A stretch of 64,000 bases of DNA, taken from Bradyrhizobium mercantei (GTDB lineage: Bacteria > Pseudomonadota > Alphaproteobacteria > Rhizobiales > Xanthobacteraceae). Positions 58,740 to 64,000 of this stretch are shown here, one piece after another. The notes under the pieces were generated by a model. It did not search any database, had not been told where the DNA came from, and was given only the letters and a program-made list of their open reading frames with translations. The stretch is taken from the NCBI RefSeq assembly GCF_001982635.1, contig NZ_MKFI01000004.1, positions 179,609 through 243,608 of the forward strand. Direction: 5' to 3'. Every line of letters starts with the position of its first letter. Within the stretch, counting starts at the first letter, position 1. Both the position numbers and the translations under genes were made by a program.

Positions 58740-59069
58740 ATGAAGGCGAATCCAAAGGCATTCGCGTTAGCTGCGACCATCGTCGCATGTGCCACGCTGC
58801 TGTCCGTTGGCTGGTCGGAACAAGGCGGCGTCTCGGTTTCCGTCGAACGCGCGCAAGCGCGCGTCGGCCGTCCCTTGACGCCCGTAAGCGTCGCCGGTGT
58901 TGCCCGCCGCCAGACACGACGGGCGGTGTACGGCACCGCTGCCGTGGGAGCTGCGGCCGCAGCCGGCGCGTATGGCTATTACCACTATCCTTCCAACGGT
59001 CAGGGCTTCGTCTGTCAGCCCGGCACGTATTTTCGCGGCGAGGACGGCCGCCAGCATCTCTGCCAGTAG
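58740..59069 (+). CDS. Small secreted or membrane Ala-rich protein
   Basis: A 109-residue protein with an N-terminal hydrophobic signal or anchor (KAFALAATIVACATLLSVGW) and a basic linker (ARVGRPLTPVSVAGVARRQTRR). An Ala-rich segment follows (AVYGTAAVGAAAAAGAYGYYHYP), and a Cys pair closes the chain (FVCQPGTYFRGEDGRQHLC). The Ala-YY composition resembles the protein at 57750. The start is ATG 58740; the frame extends upstream, but without a better start. Confidence 0.6.
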   Translation: MKANPKAFALAATIVACATLLSVGWSEQGGVSVSVERAQARVGRPLTPVSVAGVARRQTRRAVYGTAAVGAAAAAGAYGYYHYPSNGQGFVCQPGTYFRGEDGRQHLCQ

Positions 59070-59106
59070 ACAGAGATAATCCGCGATCAAGCGGACGCGT
59101 TGCCGA

Positions 59107-60210
59107 TCAGATCGGACCGTGCGATCCCGGTGGCACCATATACAGTGTCATGGCAAAAATCGCGTAGATGAACACCAGCAAGGCGCCGATGAACCACGCC
59201 GACCTTCCGCTGTTGGTGATGAAGCAGGACGTGACGGAGGCGATCATGACCATCGTCACGGCACCCGGCCAGAACTGCAGGTCCATTGGCTTCGGACCGA
59301 CGACGTAGCTGAGAAGAACCAGCGCCGGCGCAACGAACAGGGCGATTTGAGATGCGCTTCCGAGCGCGATGCTGACACTCATGTCCAGCCGGTTCTTGCG
59401 CGCGGCAGAGAACGCGACCGCCATTTCAGCCGCGGCGCCGACCAGCGCGACGATGATGAAACCGACAAACGCCCCGCTCAGTCCCAGCGTCTCACCCGCC
59501 TTCTGCACCGAGCTCACGAATATCTCGCTCACCAGGGCAACCAGCACGGTAACCACGATGAGCGTGCCCGAAGCCAGTCCGATCGGCCAACCAGCGCCAT
59601 CCGTCTCGCCATGGTCCCCGCTCTCAAACAGTTCCTTGTGGGTCTTGAGCGAGAACAGCAAGCCAAGTCCGTAAGCACATATCAGCAGCACGGCGAGGCC
59701 GGTGCTGAGCGTCTGCGCCATGACCTCGCCTCGTGCCTGATCAAGGTCGGCAACGGCTGCTGGCGCAAGCAGCGCAATCGTGGCCATCAACAGCAGCGCT
59801 GCGTACATCCTCCCGCCGGCCCTATTGTACTCCTGAACATGATAACGAAGCCCACCGAGCAGGAATGATGCGCCGAGCATGAAAAGCGAATTGGTGACAA
59901 TCGCGCCGGCGATCGATGCCTTGACCAGCATGTATTCCCCGGCGTGCAGTGCGGCGATCGCGATGATCAACTCCGTCAAATTTCCGAGGGTTGCATTGAG
60001 CAATCCTCCGATCGCATCGCCGGTCTTCTCAGCGACGCTCTCCGTTGCGTGACTGAGAAGGGCGGCCAGCGGCACGATGCTCAGGACCGCGAGCACGAAC
60101 AGGGCCGTGTGAGCGGTGGGAGCCACATGTTCGACCACCAGCACGACCGGCACGAAGACCAGCATCCAAAGTATCGGATTGTGACGAATTTCCTTGAGCA
60201 AAAGATGCAT
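59107..60210 (-). CDS. Calcium/proton antiporter (CaCA family, Cax)
   Basis: A 367-residue inner-membrane antiporter with about 11 helices. The two alpha repeats carry GNLTELIIAIAALHAGE and GAAAEMAVAFSAARKNR, the Cax cation-binding signatures. It should expel Ca2+ (or other divalent cations) using protons. ATG 60210 is preferred to TTG 60222. The gene is divergent from the LTXXQ protein. Confidence 0.92.
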   Translation of the reverse strand: MHLLLKEIRHNPILWMLVFVPVVLVVEHVAPTAHTALFVLAVLSIVPLAALLSHATESVAEKTGDAIGGLLNATLGNLTELIIAIAALHAGEYMLVKASIAGAIVTNSLFMLGASFLLGGLRYHVQEYNRAGGRMYAALLLMATIALLAPAAVADLDQARGEVMAQTLSTGLAVLLICAYGLGLLFSLKTHKELFESGDHGETDGAGWPIGLASGTLIVVTVLVALVSEIFVSSVQKAGETLGLSGAFVGFIIVALVGAAAEMAVAFSAARKNRLDMSVSIALGSASQIALFVAPALVLLSYVVGPKPMDLQFWPGAVTMVMIASVTSCFITNSGRSAWFIGALLVFIYAIFAMTLYMVPPGSHGPI

Positions 60211-60457
60211 CGGACCGCTCAATCGCAGGAAGCTTGACGGCGATTTCTGCGCGCCACGCGCCGATCGGGCTTGATCTAGCTCAATCCGCCGCCGGGAAGT
60301 CGCCGGTCACGGCGAGCCGAAATGCCCGTGTTTTTCGACCGGTCAGGAGCGTGTCCCCATGTACCGCTCGTGACTCCTTGACTTAGGTCAACCCGCGCTG
60401 ATCCGGCCGTGTCTTTCTGCGCGCGGACATCACCAATGGTCACATCAGGAGTTTGCC

Positions 60458-60964
60458 ATGACGAGGAACGCAGCTGTCGCAGCGGTTGCACTGTTGGTAA
60501 CGACCTCGTCTCTCGCCCTCGCGGCGGAGACATCCTCGACTGTCGGAGTGGCGCCACCCAACGCCGCCGACCTGAAGAGCCTGACCGATATGCGCGTCGG
60601 CATTGTCAAAGCCGCCTTGCAGCTTACACCCGATCAGGAGAAATACTGGCCGGCCATCGAGGATGCGATCCGCACCAGAGCGAAGAATCGGCAGGCCCGG
60701 TTGGAGCAGGTCGCCGAACTGCACCAGAACGGCCCGATGGACGGCCTTCATGACGGCAATCCCGTCGAATTGATGCAGCGCAGAGCCGACCGGCTCATTC
60801 AGCGTGGGACCGACCTCAAGAAGCTCTCCGATGCCTGGGAGCCGCTCTACAAGACATTGAGTGATGATCAGAAGAGAAGGATGGCATTCGTATCGTTCGC
60901 CGTCATGCGCGGCGTACGAAATGCGATCGAGCAGAACGGCGGCCCGGAAGACGAGGACGAATAA
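60458..60964 (+). CDS. LTXXQ-motif periplasmic protein (Spy/CpxP-like)
   Basis: A 168-residue exported protein (signal ...SSLALAA|ETSS) with the LTXXQ repeats LQLTPDQEKYWP and KTLSDDQKRRMAF. The family includes the metal- and envelope-stress proteins CpxP and Spy. ATG 60458 follows AGGAG. No regulatory partner is adjacent. It could act as a chaperone or signalling inhibitor in the envelope. Confidence 0.85.
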   Translation: MTRNAAVAAVALLVTTSSLALAAETSSTVGVAPPNAADLKSLTDMRVGIVKAALQLTPDQEKYWPAIEDAIRTRAKNRQARLEQVAELHQNGPMDGLHDGNPVELMQRRADRLIQRGTDLKKLSDAWEPLYKTLSDDQKRRMAFVSFAVMRGVRNAIEQNGGPEDEDE

Positions 60965-60994
60965 GGACGAACGGTCGCGGTCCGCGCGCAAATG

Positions 60995-61024
60995 AAAAAC
61001 GCCGCCCCCTTGCGGGGACGGCGG
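60995..61024 (-). terminator. Terminator for the minus-strand His-rich gene
   Basis: On the minus strand CGCCG-T-CCCC, loop, GGGGCGGCG, then TTTTT. It lies just beyond the repeat that follows the His-rich gene. On the plus strand there is no T-run. Confidence 0.7.
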
Positions 61025-61051
61025 AAGCTACGCACGCAGTACTGGAACGGT

Positions 61052-61118
61052 TAGAGCGTTTTCGAGCGAAGTGGGCATCGGTTCGCGTGAAGAAAACGCG
61101 TCAAAATTAAAGAGCTAG
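61052..61118 (+). repeat. GCGTTTTCGAGCGAAG-type dispersed repeat, copy 2
   Basis: TTAGAGCGTTTTCGAGCGAA...GTGAAGAAAACGCGTCAAAA, ending AAAGAGCTAG. The CTAG end supplies the TAG stop (61115-61117 on the minus strand) of the His-rich protein. Compare 54437-54537. Confidence 0.75.
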
Positions 61119-61330
61119 TGCTTGCCGTGGTGCTCGGCGTGATGCCGGCTCGCCTCGGTGTGGTGGTGCTGGGCATGGCTGGCATGGCCATGGGCGCTGT
61201 GCGCGTGGTGCGCCGCCTTCTCGTGATTGCCCTCTTCGTGATGCTTGGCGGCTTCGCGGTGGTGCCGCGCCGCGTGCTCGTGATGCTCAGCTGCCTTGTG
61301 ATGATGCTCAACGCCTGCGTGGTCGCTCAT
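61115..61330 (-). CDS. Small His/Ala-rich protein
   Basis: A 71-residue protein from ATG 61330 (MSDHAGVEHHHKAAEHHEHA) made of repeated HHxxAA/HHEEGNHEKAA units; about a third of residues are His. It would bind divalent metals (Ni, Zn, Cu) and likely forms a helix with His faces. GGGAG precedes the start. The stop is contributed by the neighbouring repeat. Families like this are common and uncharacterised in Bradyrhizobium. Confidence 0.7.
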   Translation of the reverse strand: MSDHAGVEHHHKAAEHHEHAARHHREAAKHHEEGNHEKAAHHAHSAHGHASHAQHHHTEASRHHAEHHGKH

Positions 61331-61492
61331 GATGATCTCCCGGTCTGGCGAATGAAGTCCGCCATCTTTAAGCAGCAGCGCTGACATTATGCTGACGGCT
61401 GCAAGACAGCTTTGTTGCGGCCGTTCATCTACCTTGCAGACCAGAACCATGTTGCGGCGCGCATCGTCGCCACAGCGTGCATCGGCCCCCGG

Positions 61493-61900
61493 TCACTCCG
61501 TCGGTGGAAAGCGATCGAAGGCCGGCAACGCATGCGCGGTTTCCATCCAGCGCAGGCGCTCGGCGACCTGGATATGCATGGTAGCCGGCAGCGCATCGGG
61601 ATCATCATAGGTGCCGCTCTGGATGTCGATGAACCCGGGCAACATGTTGCTGTTGGTGTAGAAAAGCCCGCTGCCGCAATTCGCGCAGAAGTGCCGGCGG
61701 CCATGCTCGGAGGATCGGTAGATCGTGGGCTGCCCCTTGGTCAGCTTGAGTGCATCCTCGGCGACCATCACCCAGCCGACCATCGGCGCGCCGGCGTGGC
61801 GCCGGCAGTCGGTGCAGTGGCACAGCGCATGGACAACCGGTTCCCCGATGACCTCGTAGCGAACCTCGCCGCAATGACAGCCTCCGGTCACATTGCCCAT
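61493..61900 (-). CDS. GFA-family zinc protein
   Basis: A 135-residue protein of the GFA (Mss4-like) family with zinc cysteines GGCHCGEVRY, LCHCTDC and FCANCGSGLF. It is a different sequence from the 8287 paralogue. ATG 61900 follows GGAGG by five bases. No link to formaldehyde is evident from the context. Confidence 0.88.
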   Translation of the reverse strand: MGNVTGGCHCGEVRYEVIGEPVVHALCHCTDCRRHAGAPMVGWVMVAEDALKLTKGQPTIYRSSEHGRRHFCANCGSGLFYTNSNMLPGFIDIQSGTYDDPDALPATMHIQVAERLRWMETAHALPAFDRFPPTE

Positions 61901-62115
61901 GGTTTCCTCCGGTCGATCAGTGGTTTACCGGGTGGATAGCGCCGCACGCGCCCGAGCTTCAATGCCGCATCTTGCCGTTGCGTCCACCTGTCGCGCGGAC
62001 GCTCACGAAATCGTCATCCCTGCCCTCGGCGCCCTCCCGGGCCCCGGGAATAAAGCCCCGGCCGCGCCGATCACCTTCCCGGAAACCCAATCCCTGGGAC
62101 CACGGGAGACTTGTC

Positions 62116-63069
62116 ATGAGCGGACACGATCACAATCACCACGATGAGGAGAAAGGCGTCAGCCGACGCAAGGTGCTGGAATGCATGACCTGGGCCGGCA
62201 CCGGCGTGCTGTGGACGGTCACCGGCGGCGTGCCGCATTCGCTCGGCATCGTCGGCTCGGCGGCGGCAGCGGAAGCCACCACCGGCATGACCTTCATGCA
62301 GATCAGCGACAGCCATGTCGGCTTCGACAAGCCGGCCAATCCGAACGCCATCGGCACGCTGGAAGAGGCCATCAACAAGGTCAAGGCGATGCCGGTCAAG
62401 CCGTCCTTCATGATCCACACCGGCGACATCACGCATCTGTCCAAGGCGTCTGAATTCGATGATGCCGATCGCATCATCTCGCAGGCCAAGCTCGACGTGC
62501 ATTACGTGCCGGGCGAGCACGACTTCATCGACGAGGAGGTCAAGCTCTACAAGGAGCGCTACGGCAAGGGCACCAAGGGTCCGGGCTATTATTCCTTCGA
62601 CGCCGGCGGCGTGCATTTCGTCGGCCTCGTCAACGTCGTCGACCTCAAGGGCGGCGGCCTCGGCAATCTCGGCAACGAGCAGCTCGAATGGCTCGAGAAT
62701 GACCTCAAGGGCCGCTCGAAGTCGACGCCGATCGTGCTGTTCGCCCACATCCCGCTGTGGACGGTCTATCCGCAATGGGGCTGGGGCACCGAGGACGGAG
62801 CCCGCGCGCTGGAATACGTCAAGGGCTTCGGCTCCGTCACGGTGCTCAACGGCCACATCCACCAGGTGATGCAGAAGGTCGAGGGCAACGTCACCTTCCA
62901 CACCGCGCGTTCGACCGCCTTCCCGCAGCCGGCGCCGGGTGCCGCCCCCTCGCCCGGCCCGATGAAGGTCGAGGATGCCAAGCTGCGCAGCATGCTCGGC
63001 GTCGCCAGCATCAACTTCAAGCAGAACAGCCAGCCGCTGGCGATCATCGACACGCCGCTGCAAGGCTAA
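62116..63069 (+). CDS. Exported metallophosphoesterase
   Basis: A 317-residue calcineurin-like phosphoesterase. SRRKVLECMTWAGTG (residues 16-30) is a Tat-like signal behind a His-rich leader (MSGHDHNHHDEEKG). Metal motifs are MQISDSHVG, IHTGDITH, GEHD (residues 133-136; normally GNHD/E), HIPLW and NGHIH. ATG 62116 follows GGGAG. It is followed by a cupredoxin gene (12 bases) and an ECF sigma gene, apparently one operon. Confidence 0.88.
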   Translation: MSGHDHNHHDEEKGVSRRKVLECMTWAGTGVLWTVTGGVPHSLGIVGSAAAAEATTGMTFMQISDSHVGFDKPANPNAIGTLEEAINKVKAMPVKPSFMIHTGDITHLSKASEFDDADRIISQAKLDVHYVPGEHDFIDEEVKLYKERYGKGTKGPGYYSFDAGGVHFVGLVNVVDLKGGGLGNLGNEQLEWLENDLKGRSKSTPIVLFAHIPLWTVYPQWGWGTEDGARALEYVKGFGSVTVLNGHIHQVMQKVEGNVTFHTARSTAFPQPAPGAAPSPGPMKVEDAKLRSMLGVASINFKQNSQPLAIIDTPLQG

Positions 63070-63081
63070 GGGACGAGACCG

Positions 63082-63405
63082 ATGAGTTCGATCAATCGAC
63101 GCGACTTCGGCATCGCCGTGGTCGCGGCCATGCTGCTGCCGGTCACGGCGGCGCGCGCCGAAGACACCGCGGTCCACATCGACAACTTCTCGTTCACGCC
63201 GAACCCGCTCGACGTGAAGGTCGGCACCACGGTGACCTGGACCAACCGCGACGACATCCCGCACACCGTGGTGTGCGCGGGCAAATTCCGCTCCAAGACC
63301 ATGGATACCGACGGCACCTTCTCGTTCACCTTCACGGAGCCTGGCGAGTACAAGTATTTCTGCTCGCTGCATCCGCACATGACAGGCAGTATCAAGGTTG
63401 GGTAA
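63082..63405 (+). CDS. Cupredoxin (type 1 copper protein)
   Basis: A 107-residue small blue copper protein. NRRDFGIAVVAAMLL is a Tat-like signal cleaved near ARA. The plastocyanin-like fold has copper ligands His (DIPHTV), Cys (YFCSLHPHM), His and Met in order. It resembles amicyanin or pseudoazurin, which carry single electrons in the periplasm. It belongs to the metallophosphoesterase operon. Confidence 0.9.
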   Translation: MSSINRRDFGIAVVAAMLLPVTAARAEDTAVHIDNFSFTPNPLDVKVGTTVTWTNRDDIPHTVVCAGKFRSKTMDTDGTFSFTFTEPGEYKYFCSLHPHMTGSIKVG

Positions 63406-63499
63406 CGTGATCACCCATACAATCACAACCATGCCCGGCCGGTGGCCCTCAGCCCCCGGCCGGGCACAAGCCGTCTCTCGACATGCCGGGCAGGACACG

Positions 63500-64000
63500 A
63501 TGGTTGTCAACGCGTCGCAAGACGATCCCGAAAAGGCGCGGCGCTTCCGCGAAGCCGCGCTGCCGTACCTTGACGACGCCTACACGCTGGCGCGCTATCT
63601 GCTGCGCGATGCCGCCGATGCCGAGGATGCGGTGCAGGAATGCTATCTGCGCGCCTACAAGCATTTCGACAGCTACCGGGGACCTGCGATGAAGCCGTGG
63701 CTGTTTGCGATCCTGCGCAATGTCTGCCGCGCCGAATATGCACGGCGCAAGACCGCCCCCACCGCGGTCGAGGAGCTGCCCGAAGGCGGCGAGCAGACCC
63801 CGCTGTGGAACGAAGCCCCGGAGACACCGGAAAAGCAGCTGCTGCGCCGCTTCGACGGCGACACCGTGCGCAAGCTGGTCGCGGCGCTCGCCGAGCCGTT
63901 CCGCGAGACCTTCGTGCTCAGGGAAATCCAGAATCTATCATACCGCGAGATCGCCGATGTCGCCGCCGTGCCTGTCGGCACCGTGATGTCCCGCCTCGCG
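63500..64000 (+). CDS. ECF sigma factor, cut by the window end
   Basis: An ECF sigma factor beginning MVVNASQDDPEKARRFREAA at ATG 63500 with AGGA upstream. Sigma2 includes DAEDAVQECYLRAYKHFDSY and WLFAILRNVCRAEYARR; sigma4 begins at LAEPFRETFVLREIQNLSYREIADVAAVPVGTVMSRLA (core FVLREIQNLSYREIA) and runs past 64000. It lies 94 bases after the cupredoxin gene, likely in the same operon; an anti-sigma gene may follow outside the window. Confidence 0.88.
   Translation, partial: MVVNASQDDPEKARRFREAALPYLDDAYTLARYLLRDAADAEDAVQECYLRAYKHFDSYRGPAMKPWLFAILRNVCRAEYARRKTAPTAVEELPEGGEQTPLWNEAPETPEKQLLRRFDGDTVRKLVAALAEPFRETFVLREIQNLSYREIADVAAVPVGTVMSRLA

Overview
The window reads as chromosome of a Bradyrhizobium-like alphaproteobacterium (Nitrobacteraceae, Rhizobiales). 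This rests on high GC, strong codon bias that leaves very long antisense open frames, the gene families present (TIGR03808/TIGR03809 pair, DUF2336, NrsF/OsrA-type anti-sigma factor, imuA-imuB-dnaE2 cassette, UdgX fusion, LTXXQ protein), and many dispersed palindromic repeats typical of this group. I see no tRNA, rRNA, CRISPR array, transposase or prophage. Assignments come from reading motifs; no database search was run.

Layout. 0-6.3 kb: an M20 dipeptidase and a HerA-like ATPase on the minus strand, two small conserved proteins, then the folate genes folP-folB-folK. 6.4-13.6 kb: a methylmalonyl-CoA mutase island, mutA, a GFA-family gene, mutB, a frameshifted DUF3298 gene, the chaperone GTPase meaB and a pyroglutamyl peptidase. 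13.6-16.5 kb: a small protein, two repeat elements, and the convergent TIGR03808/TIGR03809 genes. 17.2-22.5 kb: two sigma/anti-sigma pairs flanking a GGDEF cyclase and a DUF2336 protein. 22.8-29.1 kb: a secreted Pro/Gln-rich protein, enoyl-CoA hydratase, acetyl-CoA hydrolase/transferase, a TolC-type channel and an amidohydrolase. 29.1-33.6 kb: an RND metal-efflux pump and its adaptor. 33.7-37.3 kb: a CoA-transferase, small proteins, a GlcG-like protein and a cluster of structured repeats.

37.3-45.1 kb is a DNA damage tolerance locus. The imuA-imuB-dnaE2 operon has a LexA-type box (GTTC-N7-GTTC) at its head, and a DUF4130-UdgX uracil-DNA protein is divergent from it. Both dnaE2 and imuB carry a copy of the same ~110-bp palindromic repeat inside the reading frame, so the two partner polymerase subunits share a repeat-derived peptide. 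I consider this the most unusual observation in the window.

45.7-57.1 kb: a PiT phosphate transporter, LysR/P450 and AraC/SDR divergent pairs, an M20 hydrolase, a membrane protein, a flavin-binding oxidase-like protein, and a GMC oxidoreductase with an alpha/beta hydrolase. 57.2-64 kb: small secreted or metal-ligand-rich proteins, a Ca2+/H+ antiporter, an LTXXQ protein, a second GFA protein, and a metallophosphoesterase-cupredoxin-ECF sigma operon cut by the window end.

Several repeat families recur: hairpin pairs with compensating base changes (14.1, 35.7, 37.2 kb), TCCGGATCATGC-ended elements (24.4, 32.3, 35.2-35.3 kb) and GCGTTTTCGAGCGAAG elements (54.5, 61.1 kb). Some of them supply the stop codons of neighbouring genes.
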